Position numbers and translations under genes: made by a program. The notes below the pieces were generated by a model. It saw nothing but the letters and a program-made list of their open reading frames with translations, searched no databases and had not been told where the DNA came from. A stretch of DNA of 64,000 bases, from NCBI RefSeq assembly GCF_000421545.1, contig NZ_ATXF01000007.1, positions 310,001 to 374,000 of the forward strand. The letters are read 5' to 3'. This DNA is from Agromyces italicus DSM 16388. GTDB lineage: Bacteria > Actinomycetota > Actinomycetes > Actinomycetales > Microbacteriaceae. Shown here piece by piece: positions 42,465-50,681 of the stretch; the stretch's first letter is position 1, and each line of letters opens with the position of its first letter.

Positions 42465-42767
42465 CATTCAGACCAAGTCATCCTCACCCAGGGGCGGATC
42501 ATCGCCGACGGCTCCGCCGAGCAGCTGGCGCGACAGATCGTGGGCGAGGACGAGGTGCGCTGGGTGCAGGGCGGCGACCGCCGCACCCGGTTCGTCGCCG
42601 ACTCGACCGCGTTCGCGCGCGAACTGCTGCTCGAGCACGGCACGGCGGTCAGCGCTCTCGAGATCCGTCGCGCGTCGCTGGAGGAAACGTACCTCGCGCT
42701 GGTCCGCGAGGCCGAGGCTGCCGCGACGACGGCGGACGAGCGCGAGCTGCAAGGGGCGGCACGATGA
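42465..42767 (+). pseudogene. 5'-truncated ABC transporter ATPase (C-terminal remnant)
   Basis: Only the C-terminal third of a drug/polysaccharide-type ABC ATPase remains: QVILTQGRIIADGSAEQLAR, then the helical tail SLEETYLALVREAEAAATTA. Walker A, Q-loop, signature and Walker B are absent, because the reading frame upstream of 42465 is unrelated to the family. The end overlaps the permease start by the usual ATGA, so the gene pair was once intact. Confidence 0.8.
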
Positions 42768-43605
42768 GCATCGGCATTCCCGGAGTCCGCGCGGGGTTTG
42801 CGCGGGGCGTGATCGAACTCCGGCTCGCGTTCAGCGGCATGGATCTCGTCGGCCAGCTGCTCTGGCCGGTGGCAACGCTGGTGGCGCTCTTCCTGCTCCG
42901 CGACGTTCCGATCGGCCCTGACTACACGCTCGACACCTTCATCCTGCCGGGCGCGATCGGCATGTTCGTGGCGTTCGGCATGCTGCTCGTCGTGCAGCAG
43001 CTCGCAGCAGACCGCGAGGACGGCTCCCTGCTGCGCGCGAAGGTCACGCCGAACGGCATCCGCGCACATCTCATCGGCGAGCTCGTGCAGATCTCGGTGA
43101 CGGTCCTCGCCTATCTCGCGACCATCCTCGTCCCAGGGCTCTTCTTCGTCGACGCGCTCGACACCGGCAGGTCGGGTTCGTGGCTGACCTTCGCGTGGGT
43201 CATCGGGCTCGGGCTCGTCGCCACCCAGGCGATCGGTGCCGTCGTCGGCTCGTTCATCTCGACCTCGCGCGGGGCCGGCTACGTCTCCCTGCTCCTCCTC
43301 GGGCTCATCGCGATCTCGGGCATCTTCGCGCCGATCACGTCGATGCCCGAGTGGCTGAAGCCGCTCGCTCAGGCGTTTCCGGTGTACTGGCTCGGCCTCG
43401 GCATGCGCTCCGCGCTGCTGCCCGACGCGCGGCGGCGATCGAGCTCCACGGCTCCTGGAGACCGGTGCAGACTGCCGTCGTGCTCGGGGTATGGAGCGTC
43501 GTCGGGCTCGTCCTCGCGCCGATCGTCCTCCGGCGAATGACCCGGCGCGAGTCGGGTTCGCGCGTTGCTGCCCGTCGCGAACGGGCGTTGCAGCGGCTCG
43601 GGTAG
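42764..43605 (+). pseudogene. Frameshifted ABC-2 type permease
   Basis: The first frame (from ATG 42764) encodes an ABC-2 membrane domain up to LPVYWLGLGMRSALLP-like sequence (FPVYWLGLGMRSALLPD) near 43425. It then loses homology and ends at 43540. The missing continuation (AIELHGSWRPVQTAVVLGVW, VVGLVLAPIVLRRM) is in the next frame, ending at 43605. A one-base insertion in the GCGCGGCGGCG run around 43430 explains it. With its ATPase also truncated, the system is not functional. Confidence 0.75.
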
Positions 43606-43634
43606 ATCCCCCGGGTCGGTGCTCCTGACACGGG

Positions 43635-44246
43635 TCAGCGCAGCGTCTTGCGGCTCGTGATCTGCCCGGTGTCGAAGCCGAGGAGGTGCAGGCCGCCGTG
43701 GAAGCGGGCGTGCTCGACCTTGATGCAGCGGTCCATGACGACCGTCAGACCCTGCTCCTCGCCCGAGTACGCCGCCTCCTCGTTCCAGATGCCGAGCTGA
43801 ACCCAGATGGTCTTCGCGCCGACGGCGACGACGTCGTCGATGACGCTCGGGATGTCGCTGCCGCGCCGGAACACCACCACGATGTCGGGCACCTCGGGCA
43901 GGTCCGCGAGGCTCGCGTACGCGGGCTGCCCGAGGATCTCGGTCTCCATGGGGTTCACGAAGTACAGCCGGTAGCCGCTCGACTGCTGCAAGTACGTGCC
44001 GACGAAGTAGCTCGATCGCTGCGGCTTCGGCGAGGCGCCGACGATCGCGACCGACTTCGCGGCGTTCAGGATGCGGAGGCGGGCCTTCGCATCGGGGCCG
44101 ACCCAGGTGCGCTGCGAGTGCAGGAGCTTCGCAAGGGGCGAGGAGGCCGGGAGCTCGCAGGAGAGGCCGTTCGCGAAGCGGACCGTCTCGAGCGAGCCCT
44201 GCACCGAGGCATCCGTCTCGGTCGTGTTGACTGCGGTGTCGGTCAT
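43635..44246 (-). CDS. CoA-binding domain protein
   Basis: The 203-residue protein has the CoA-binding fold (KSVAIVGASPKPQRSSYFVG, then GYRLYFVNPMETEILGQPAY and PDIVVVFRRGSDIPSVIDDV). It overlaps the end of metY by four bases (ATGA), so it is translated with it. Such proteins usually accompany O-acetylhomoserine sulfhydrylase genes in actinobacteria. The role is unknown, perhaps in acyl-CoA or thiol handling. Confidence 0.9.
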   Translation of the reverse strand: MTDTAVNTTETDASVQGSLETVRFANGLSCELPASSPLAKLLHSQRTWVGPDAKARLRILNAAKSVAIVGASPKPQRSSYFVGTYLQQSSGYRLYFVNPMETEILGQPAYASLADLPEVPDIVVVFRRGSDIPSVIDDVVAVGAKTIWVQLGIWNEEAAYSGEEQGLTVVMDRCIKVEHARFHGGLHLLGFDTGQITSRKTLR

Positions 44247-45538
44247 CGCGTGCCTCCTGTCGCGGCGGTGAGCGCCTGATCGAGATCGTAGATGAGGTCG
44301 TCGGCGTCCTCGATGCCGACCGAGAGCCGGACCACGCCGGGCGCGACGCCCGCGTCGACGAGCTGCTGCTCCGTGAGCTGCGCGTGCGTCGTCGAGGCTG
44401 GGTGGATGATGAGCGTCTTGGCGTCGCCGACGTTCGCGAGGTGCGAGGCGAGATTCACGTTCTCGATGAGTGCGCGGCCCGCGGCGCGGCCGCCCTTGAC
44501 CTCGAAGCTGAACACCGAGCCCGGCCCCTTCGGCAGGTACTTCGCGGCCCGGTCGTGGTGCGGGTGGTCGGGCAGGCCCGCCCACAGCACCTGCTCGATG
44601 CGCGGGTCTTCGGCGAGCCAGCTCGCAACGGTGCGGGCGTTGTCGACGTGCGCCTGGATGCGGTACGGCAGGGTCTCGACGCCCTGCGCGAGCAGGAACG
44701 CCGAGTGCGGCGCGAGCGAGGGGCCGATGTCGCGCAGCTGCTCGGCGCGGAGCCTCGTGAGGAACGCGTACTCGCCGAAGTTGCCCGACCACTCGAGTCC
44801 GCCGTAGCTGGGCACCGGTTGCCCGAACAGCGGGAACTTCTCGGAATGCCAGTGGAAGCGCCCCGACTCGACGACGACTCCGCCGAGCGTCGTGCCGTGC
44901 CCGCCGAGGAACTTCGTCGCCGAGTGGGTGACGATGTCGGCGCCCCACTCGATCGGGCGATTGAGGTACGGCGTCGCGAGCGTCGAGTCGACGATGAAGG
45001 GGATGCCGTGCGCGTGCGCGACGTCGGCGAGCGCCTCGAGATCGGCGATCTCGCCCGAGGGGTTCGCGATGGTCTCGACGAAGAGCGCCTTCGTGTTCTC
45101 GCGAATCGCGGCCGCGTAGTCGGATGCCTCGGAGCTCGCCACGAACGTCGTCTCGATGCCGAAGCGGCGGAGCGTGACATCCAGCTGCGTGATCGAACCG
45201 CCGTAGAGGTTCGCGCTGGCCACGATGTGGTCGCCGGCGCCCGCGAGCGAGGCGAAGGTGATGTACTGCGCCGAGAGCCCCGACGCGGTCGCGACGGCGC
45301 CGAGGCCGCCCTCGAGGCTCGCTACGCGCTCCTCGAAGCTCGCGACCGTCGGGTTCGCGAGGCGCGAGTAGATGTTGCCGTACTTCTGCAGTGCGAAGCG
45401 GGCGGCCGCGTCGGCGGTGTCGTCGAAGACGTATGCGCTGGTCTGGTAGATCGGCAGCGCACGGGCGCCCGTCACCTGGTCGGGGATGTTGCCCGCATGG
45501 ATGGCGCGGGTCTTGAAGCCGTATTCGCGGTCTGCCAT
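44243..45538 (-). CDS. metY: O-acetylhomoserine aminocarboxypropyltransferase
   Basis: The 431-residue PLP enzyme of the Cys/Met metabolism family starts at ATG 45536-45538 (KTRAIHAGNIPDQVTGARAL). The PLP lysine is in VTHSATKFLGGHGT, and the phosphate-binding ATASGLSAQ loop lies upstream. It makes homocysteine from O-acetylhomoserine and sulfide. It forms an operon with the CoA-binding gene. A leaderless-type -10 lies seven bases upstream of the start. Confidence 0.95.
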   Translation of the reverse strand: MADREYGFKTRAIHAGNIPDQVTGARALPIYQTSAYVFDDTADAAARFALQKYGNIYSRLANPTVASFEERVASLEGGLGAVATASGLSAQYITFASLAGAGDHIVASANLYGGSITQLDVTLRRFGIETTFVASSEASDYAAAIRENTKALFVETIANPSGEIADLEALADVAHAHGIPFIVDSTLATPYLNRPIEWGADIVTHSATKFLGGHGTTLGGVVVESGRFHWHSEKFPLFGQPVPSYGGLEWSGNFGEYAFLTRLRAEQLRDIGPSLAPHSAFLLAQGVETLPYRIQAHVDNARTVASWLAEDPRIEQVLWAGLPDHPHHDRAAKYLPKGPGSVFSFEVKGGRAAGRALIENVNLASHLANVGDAKTLIIHPASTTHAQLTEQQLVDAGVAPGVVRLSVGIEDADDLIYDLDQALTAATGGTR

Positions 45539-45545
45539 GCGCGCA

Positions 45546-45551
45546 ACGCTA
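45546..45551 (-). promoter_or_regulatory. Leaderless-type -10 before metY
   Basis: TAGCGT on the minus strand is 7 bases from the ATG at 45538. Confidence 0.45.
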
Positions 45552-45610
45552 GCTTCACCCGCACGACGGCAGGCTCGGCGGCGTAACGAAGAGCAACGGT
45601 CGTCGGGCGC

Positions 45611-45616
45611 TACGGT
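45611..45616 (+). promoter_or_regulatory. Leaderless-type -10 before the ABM-domain gene
   Basis: TACGGT lies 6 bases from the ATG at 45623. Confidence 0.4.
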
Positions 45617-45622
45617 TGGCCG

Positions 45623-45919
45623 ATGATCCTCGAACACGCGCTCCTGCCCGTCGTGCCCGGCCGCGAGGCCGAGTTCGAGACCGTGTTCGCGGAGGCGAAG
45701 CAGATCATCTCGTCGATGCCCGGCTTCATCGACCTGACGCTCTCGCGTTCGATCGAGACGCCGAGCGAGTATCTGCTGCTCGTGCACTGGGAGAGCGTCG
45801 AGGCGCACGAGCGGGGGTTCCGCGGTTCGCCCGAGTACGCGCGCTGGCGCGCGCTGCTCCACGGGTTCTACCAGCCGTTCCCGGTGGTCGAGCACTTCGC
45901 GCTCGTGCACAGGGCCTGA
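45623..45919 (+). CDS. Antibiotic biosynthesis monooxygenase (ABM) domain protein
   Basis: The 98-residue dimeric ferredoxin-like protein matches the ABM family: ILEHALLPVVPGREAEFETV, SMPGFIDLTLSRSIETPSEY and LLVHWESVEAHERGFRGSPE. Members oxygenate quinone-like compounds or degrade haem. No metal or haem ligand motif can be assigned here. The stop codon lies in the first copy of a 15-base tandem repeat. Confidence 0.9.
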   Translation: MILEHALLPVVPGREAEFETVFAEAKQIISSMPGFIDLTLSRSIETPSEYLLLVHWESVEAHERGFRGSPEYARWRALLHGFYQPFPVVEHFALVHRA

Positions 45920-45934
45920 GTGCACAGGGCCTGA
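45905..45934 (+). repeat. 15-bp tandem duplication
   Basis: GTGCACAGGGCCTGA occurs twice in a row (45905-45919, 45920-45934). The first copy holds the ABM stop codon. The second runs into a GCCTGATCAGGC palindrome. Confidence 0.9.
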
Positions 45935-45948
45935 TCAGGCGGCCTTGC

Positions 45949-45954
45949 TACGAT
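45949..45954 (+). promoter_or_regulatory. Extended -10 of the guanidine-responsive gene
   Basis: TGC-TACGAT is an extended -10 (TGnTANNAT form) about 26 bases before the riboswitch, which fits a transcript beginning just before it. Confidence 0.5.
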
Positions 45955-45979
45955 TGACGCAGGTCGTGCGAGGCGACCA

Positions 45980-46020
45980 CCGGACGAGGGCATCCAGTAC
46001 CCGGAGATGACGACTGGCAC
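45980..46020 (+). ncRNA. Guanidine-III (ykkC-III) riboswitch
   Basis: CCGGACGAGG starts at 45980 and GTACCCGG ends at 46004; the two CCGG tracts pair to form the first helix. GATGACGACTGG follows, and the CCAGT at 45994-45998 can pair with ACTGG at 46013-46017 to make the pseudoknot. These are the conserved parts of the guanidine-III aptamer. It sits 34 bases before a SugE/Gdx gene, the classic target, so guanidinium should turn the exporter on. Confidence 0.88.
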
Positions 46021-46053
46021 AATGTTGTCCAACGAATCCGGGAGTGCACAGTC

Positions 46054-46383
46054 ATGGCATGGATCATCCTCATCATCTCGGGCGTGCTCGAGGCCGTCTG
46101 GGCTACCGCGCTCGGCAAGTCCGAGGGCTTCACGAAGCTCTGGCCCTCGGTCATCTTCTTCGGCGCACTCGCGCTCTCGATGGCAGGCCTCGCCTGGGCG
46201 ATGCGCGACATCTCGACCGGCACCGCGTACGCGGTCTGGGTCGGCATCGGTGCGGCGCTCACGGTCGTCTGGGCGATGGTCACGGGCGAGACGGATGTCT
46301 CGTGGCTGAAGATCGCACTGCTGGTGGGCCTCATCGGCTGCGTCATCGGCCTGAAGTTCGTCGACGGCGGCGCCGGCCACTAG
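46054..46383 (+). CDS. sugE: SMR-family guanidinium exporter (Gdx/SugE type)
   Basis: The 109-residue protein has four helices with the SugE/Gdx opening WIILIISGVLEAVWATALGK, which contains the proton/guanidinium-coupling glutamate E13, and SEGFTKLWPSV after it. GTAYAVWVGIGAALTVVWAM is the third-helix motif. It should exchange guanidinium for protons. The guanidine-III riboswitch upstream makes the substrate assignment strong. Confidence 0.95.
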   Translation: MAWIILIISGVLEAVWATALGKSEGFTKLWPSVIFFGALALSMAGLAWAMRDISTGTAYAVWVGIGAALTVVWAMVTGETDVSWLKIALLVGLIGCVIGLKFVDGGAGH

Positions 46384-46390
46384 CACCGAC

Positions 46391-47398
46391 TCAGGCCGCG
46401 GCCTCCTGCGGATGCAGCACGAGATTGCCGACCTTGCGGCCCGAGTCGACGCGGGCGTGCGCCTCGGCGAGGCGGTCGAGCGGCATCGTCTCGTCGACCA
46501 CCACGCGCAGATCGCCGGTCGCGATGAGGCCGAGCAGGGTCGCGAAGTCCTCGGCGCGCTCGGGGGACGTGCCCGTCTTCACCGGGCCGCGGGCGGTGAT
46601 CATCTCGCCGAGGCTCGCGACGGCGAGCAGCAGCCGCCCGCCCTCGGCGAGGAGCGGGCGACCGGTCGCCGGGCTCAGTGCGCCGACCGTGTCGAACACG
46701 ACGTCGAAGCGTTCGCCGCGTGACGCGAGCGAGCCGAGCGGCGTCGTGCGGTAGTCGACGACCCGGTCGGCGCCGAGCGCGGTGACGAGTTTGGCGTTCG
46801 GTGCGCTCGTGACGGCCGTGACCTTCGCCCCGAAGTGCTTCGCGAGCTGCACGGCGTTCGTGCCGACCGCGCCCGAGGCGCCGACGACGAGCACGTGCTC
46901 GCCCGGCCGCACCGCGGCCTTGTCGCGCAGGTAGTGCAGCGCCGTCGAGCCGCCGAACAGCACCCCGGCCGCGTCGTCGAACGTCACCCCGTCGGGGATG
47001 CGCGCGAGCCGCGAGGCGGGGACCGCGACGAGTTCGGCGTGCGCACCCATGCGCGCGCCCGTCATGCCGCACACCCGGTCGCCCACGGCGTACCCTGATG
47101 CCACGGTGCCGCCGGCGTGCGGGGCGCCGCCCGTGGCATCCGCACCGATGGCCTCGACGACGCCGGCGAAGACCGCGCCGAGCACGCGGACCCTCGGCCC
47201 GCGCACGCCGAGCGCGAGCCTGCCCGGCACGGCGAAGCCGCGGGGGAACCGGGCGCCGCGAATGCGGGCGTCGCCCGAGTTGACGGTCGCAGCCATGACG
47301 CGCACGAGCGACTCGCCGCGGCGCGCGACGGGATCGGGAACCGTTTCGACCCGCGCGACCGACGGCGGGCCGTACCGTTCGACGACTGCTGCGCGCAT
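46391..47398 (-). CDS. Quinone oxidoreductase-like (MDR family) dehydrogenase
   Basis: The 335-residue MDR protein lacks the catalytic zinc cysteines and has the NADPH site VLVVGASGAVGTNAVQLAKH with SAPNAKLVTALGADRVVDYR. It would reduce quinones or activated alkenes. It is divergent from a TetR gene, and its -10 overlaps an operator, so the TetR protein probably represses it. Confidence 0.92.
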   Translation of the reverse strand: MRAAVVERYGPPSVARVETVPDPVARRGESLVRVMAATVNSGDARIRGARFPRGFAVPGRLALGVRGPRVRVLGAVFAGVVEAIGADATGGAPHAGGTVASGYAVGDRVCGMTGARMGAHAELVAVPASRLARIPDGVTFDDAAGVLFGGSTALHYLRDKAAVRPGEHVLVVGASGAVGTNAVQLAKHFGAKVTAVTSAPNAKLVTALGADRVVDYRTTPLGSLASRGERFDVVFDTVGALSPATGRPLLAEGGRLLLAVASLGEMITARGPVKTGTSPERAEDFATLLGLIATGDLRVVVDETMPLDRLAEAHARVDSGRKVGNLVLHPQEAAA

Positions 47399-47404
47399 GC
47401 TGCT

Positions 47405-47410
47405 TCCTTA
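47405..47410 (-). promoter_or_regulatory. Leaderless-type -10 before the oxidoreductase
   Basis: TAAGGA on the minus strand is 6 bases from the ATG at 47398 and overlaps the first CTTAC-N4-GTAAG site. Confidence 0.4.
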
Positions 47411-47456
47411 CGCCTGTAAGTTCGTTCGGTGTCCACGATAGCCTTACGGTCGTAAG
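47407..47456. promoter_or_regulatory. Paired operators for the divergent TetR regulator
   Basis: CTTAC-N4-GTAAG occurs at 47407-47420 and again at 47443-47456, where flanking CCTTACGGTCGTAAGG extends the dyad. The centres are 36 bases apart. The first overlaps the oxidoreductase -10, and the second lies 32 bases before the tetR start. Confidence 0.7.
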
Positions 47457-47488
47457 GACGCAAGGATCGCCGTGAGGATGGAGGAGGA

Positions 47489-48154
47489 ATGGCCCAGCGC
47501 ACCCCGCTCAGCCGCGAGCGCATCATCGCCGCCGCGATGCAGGTCGCCGACGACGGAGGGCTTGCCGCGGTCAGCATGCGGAGCGTCGGCAGAGCGCTCG
47601 GCGCCGAGGCGATGTCGCTCTACCACCACGTCTCGGGCAAGGAGGAGCTGCTCGACCTCCTCGCCGATGCGGCGTTCGAGGAGATCCCGTTGCTCGAGAT
47701 CGGCACGCCCTGGCGCGCCGCCATGGTCGACCGCGCCGGGGCCATGCGCGCGGTGCTCACCGCGCACCCCTGGTCGCTCGGCCTGCTCGAATCGCGGTCG
47801 AACCCGGGGCAGGCCGTCATGCGTCACCACGACCGGGTGCTCGGCGTGCTGCGGCACGGCGGCTTCGACCTCGCGCTCGCCGCCCACGCCTTCTCGGTGC
47901 TCGACGCCTACATCTACGGCTTCGTGCTCACCGAGCTCACCCTGCCGTTCACGCCCGACGAGGGCGCCGACGCCTTCGCCGAAGAGCTCGAGCTTCCGGC
48001 GGAGGAGTACCCGCACCTGGCCGAGATGCTCGAGCAGATGGTCGTCGGGCACGGCTACGACTACGGCGACGAGTTCGGCTACGGCCTCGACCTGGTGCTC
48101 GACCAGCTCGAGCTGCGACTCGCCGCGCAGCGCGGCGCCGCGGGGGCGGGCTGA
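47489..48154 (+). CDS. TetR-family transcriptional regulator
   Basis: The 221-residue regulator has the HTH near the N-terminus (SRERIIAAAMQVADDGGLAA, then RSVGRALGAEAMSLYHHVSG) and a TetR_C_1-like helical ligand domain. An ATG with GGAGGA ahead opens it. It faces the quinone oxidoreductase gene across two CTTACnnnnGTAAG sites and is probably autoregulated. It ends in a hairpin shared with the convergent pmt gene. Confidence 0.93.
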   Translation: MAQRTPLSRERIIAAAMQVADDGGLAAVSMRSVGRALGAEAMSLYHHVSGKEELLDLLADAAFEEIPLLEIGTPWRAAMVDRAGAMRAVLTAHPWSLGLLESRSNPGQAVMRHHDRVLGVLRHGGFDLALAAHAFSVLDAYIYGFVLTELTLPFTPDEGADAFAEELELPAEEYPHLAEMLEQMVVGHGYDYGDEFGYGLDLVLDQLELRLAAQRGAAGAG

Positions 48155-48167
48155 ACGCGCTCAGCCC
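48148..48167. terminator. Hairpin across both stop codons of tetR and pmt
   Basis: GGGCTGA (48148-48154) pairs with TCAGCCC (48161-48167) around ACGCGC. The left arm carries the tetR stop and the right arm the stop of the convergent mannosyltransferase gene. Confidence 0.55.
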
Positions 48168-49726
48168 CAGCTCGGCAACCAGAAGTGCAACTCGCGCAGC
48201 GTCGGGGTGATCGGCACGCCCGTCCAGATCGGGAGGAAGAACGCGGAGACGAGCAGCACGACGGCGAGGAAGACCGCGACGACCGCGAGCCCGCTGGTGC
48301 GTTGCCAGCGCTCGTCGCTCGGCCGGCCCGCGATCAGTCCGAGCACGAAGACGAGCGCGAGCACGAGGTAGGGCTCGAAGGCGATCGAGTAGAACTGGAA
48401 GACGGTGCGGTCGAGGTAGGCGAGCCACGGGAGGTACCCCGCCGCGAGCCCGACGAGGATCAGGCCCGCCTGCCACTCGCGGTACCGTGCGAATCGGTAG
48501 ACGAGATAGAGGGAGGCTGCGGCGGCCGCCCACCAGATGATCGGATTGCCCACCCCGATGATCGAGGAGACGAGCCCGCTCGAGGCATCGTCGGAGTAGT
48601 GCATGTTCGTGGGCCGGACCATGAACAGCCAGGTCAGCGGGTTCGACTGCCACGGATGCTCGCTGTGCACCCCCACGTGGTAGTCGTACGCCGACACGTG
48701 GTAGTGCCAGAGGCTCTGGAGCGAGTTCGGAACCCACGCGAACAACCCGGTCGCCGCGTTGCCGGCCTCCTCGGCCCAGTGCCGGTAGTAGCCGCCGTCG
48801 GTCGCGAGCCAACCCGTCCACGAGGCGAGGTAGACGACCGCCGCCACCGGGACGAGCAGTACGAACGTCACCGGCGCCTGCTTGAGCAGCCCGCCGGTCA
48901 GCCAGAACGGCACCCGCGCACGTCGCCTCGCCACGATGTCGACCACGACCAGATAGAGGCCGAACGCTGCGAGAAACCACAGCCCCGACCACTTGACGGC
49001 GGTCGCCGCGCCGAAGGCGGCGCCCGCGGCGACCACCCAGGGGCGCGCCCAGAGCGCCGGCCCGTAGTGGGGGTCGCGGCCGGACGCCCACGCCTCCGCG
49101 AGCCGGGCGTCGAGCGCCCGCTCGGCATGGGCGCGATCGAGCAGCACGAACCAGAAGCCGAGCAGTGCGAAGAGCATCACCCAGTTGTCGAGCAGCGCGA
49201 CCCGTGACATCACGATCGCATTGCCGTCGACCGCGAAGAGGAGGCCCGCGGTGACCGCGAGCGCGGTGGAGGAGAACAACCGCCGGCCGACGAGGGTCAT
49301 CAGGAACACGGCGATCGTTCCGGCGAGCGCCGTCGTCGCACGCCACCAGAACGCGTCGCCGGCGCCGAACGCGGCCATGCCGAGCCCGATCAGCCACTTG
49401 CCGAGCGGCGGGTGCACCACGTACGAGGGCTCGTCGAGGTAGAGGTCCGTGTCGCCCGCGGCGAAATCGGCGTCGGCGCCTTCGGGCCAGCGCGACTCGA
49501 AGCCGTTGTGGAGGAGCGTCCACGCGTCCTTCACGTAGTACGTCTCGTCGAAGACGATCTGCTGGGGCTGCCCGAGGTTCCAGAATCGCAGCACGGCGGC
49601 GATGACGGTGACGAGGACGGGGCCGCCCCAGTACCAGAGCCGGCGTCGGGCCGGGCTCGACATCTGCCGGGACCACCAGTCGTCGAGCCGGGAGCCCGTG
49701 GGCTCCACCGACGCGTCGACACTCAT
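48161..49726 (-). CDS. pmt: Protein O-mannosyltransferase (PMT family)
   Basis: The 521-residue integral membrane glycosyltransferase has the PMT opening VIAAVLRFWNLGQPQQIVFD and the catalytic DE motif in FDETYYVKDAW, which lies in the first external loop. Helices fill most of the length; HPPLGKWLIGLGMAAFG and SRVALLDNWVMLFALLG are family motifs. It would transfer mannose from a polyprenyl carrier to secreted proteins, as with Rv1002c of mycobacteria. It is divergent from rsmI, a widespread actinobacterial pairing. Confidence 0.93.
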   Translation of the reverse strand: MSVDASVEPTGSRLDDWWSRQMSSPARRRLWYWGGPVLVTVIAAVLRFWNLGQPQQIVFDETYYVKDAWTLLHNGFESRWPEGADADFAAGDTDLYLDEPSYVVHPPLGKWLIGLGMAAFGAGDAFWWRATTALAGTIAVFLMTLVGRRLFSSTALAVTAGLLFAVDGNAIVMSRVALLDNWVMLFALLGFWFVLLDRAHAERALDARLAEAWASGRDPHYGPALWARPWVVAAGAAFGAATAVKWSGLWFLAAFGLYLVVVDIVARRRARVPFWLTGGLLKQAPVTFVLLVPVAAVVYLASWTGWLATDGGYYRHWAEEAGNAATGLFAWVPNSLQSLWHYHVSAYDYHVGVHSEHPWQSNPLTWLFMVRPTNMHYSDDASSGLVSSIIGVGNPIIWWAAAAASLYLVYRFARYREWQAGLILVGLAAGYLPWLAYLDRTVFQFYSIAFEPYLVLALVFVLGLIAGRPSDERWQRTSGLAVVAVFLAVVLLVSAFFLPIWTGVPITPTLRELHFWLPSWG

Positions 49727-49733
49727 GCGCCCA

Positions 49734-49739
49734 ACACTA
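49734..49739 (-). promoter_or_regulatory. Leaderless-type -10 before pmt
   Basis: TAGTGT on the minus strand is 7 bases from the ATG at 49726. Confidence 0.45.
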
Positions 49740-49755
49740 GGACAGACTTGAGGGC

Positions 49756-50589
49756 ATGATCATCCTCGCGGCGACGCCCATCGGCAATCTCGGGGACGCC
49801 TCGGCCAGGCTCAGGGAGGCGCTCGTGGCCGCGACGGTGATCGCCTCGGAGGACACCCGTGTGACGCAGCGGCTCATCGCCGCGCTCGGCATCTCGAACC
49901 GCCCCCGCCTCATCGCGCTGCACGAGCACAACGAGCGGCAGAAGGCCGACGAACTCGTCGAACTCGCTCGAGAGCACGACCTCCTCGTGCTGAGCGACGC
50001 CGGCATGCCGACGGTGTCCGACCCCGGCTTCCCGCTCGTCGCCGCGGCGGCGGCCGCCGGGGTGCTCGTCACCGTGATCCCCGGCCCCTCGGCCGTCGTG
50101 ACCGCGCTCGCCGTGTCGGGACTGCCGACCGACCGATTCGCCTTCGAGGGGTTCCTGCCGCGCAAGGCCGGCGAACGCGCTCGCCGTCTCGCCGAACTCG
50201 CGGGGGATCGACGCACGCTCGTCTTCTTCGAGGGCCCGTCGCGACTCGCGCCGAGTCTCGAGGCCCTCGCCGAGGCGTTCGGCGCAGAGCGCCCCGCCGC
50301 GGTGTGCCGCGAGCTCACGAAACTCCACGAGGAGGTTCGCCGCGGGACCCTCGGCGAACTCTCGGAATGGGCCGCCGCAGGCGTCCGCGGCGAGATCGTG
50401 ATCGTCGTGGGCGGGGCGGGCGAGACCGCGGTCGACGCCGAGAGTGCGCTCGAACGCGTGCTCGGGCTCGCCGCGTCGGGCACCCGGCTGAAGGACGCGG
50501 CCGCCCTCGTCGCCGGCGAGACCGGAATCGGCAAGCGCGAGCTGTACGAGGCGGCGCTCGCGCGCCGTCGGCAGCCCGCCGGAGACTAG
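49756..50589 (+). CDS. rsmI: 16S rRNA (cytidine-1402-2'-O)-methyltransferase
   Basis: The 277-residue SAM methyltransferase of the tetrapyrrole-methylase fold opens with ILAATPIGNLGDASARLREA, has ASEDTRVTQRLIAALG, and GIPGPSA-like VTVIPGPSAVVTALAVSG. It modifies C1402 in the ribosomal decoding centre. It leads the rsmI to ispE housekeeping block. Confidence 0.97.
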   Translation: MIILAATPIGNLGDASARLREALVAATVIASEDTRVTQRLIAALGISNRPRLIALHEHNERQKADELVELAREHDLLVLSDAGMPTVSDPGFPLVAAAAAAGVLVTVIPGPSAVVTALAVSGLPTDRFAFEGFLPRKAGERARRLAELAGDRRTLVFFEGPSRLAPSLEALAEAFGAERPAAVCRELTKLHEEVRRGTLGELSEWAAAGVRGEIVIVVGGAGETAVDAESALERVLGLAASGTRLKDAAALVAGETGIGKRELYEAALARRRQPAGD

Positions 50590-50681
50590 CCGGACGGCGC
50601 GCGGGACACTCGGCGCAACCCCTGTCGGTCGACCCCCGAACGGGGGAGAATGAGGGCATCGCCCGACATGGGAGGTGCGAG

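Noticed and set aside
42764-43605. Programmed frameshift in the ABC-2 permease
   Set aside because: No slippery heptamer or downstream structure was seen, and the partner ATPase is truncated, so mutation is the simpler reading.
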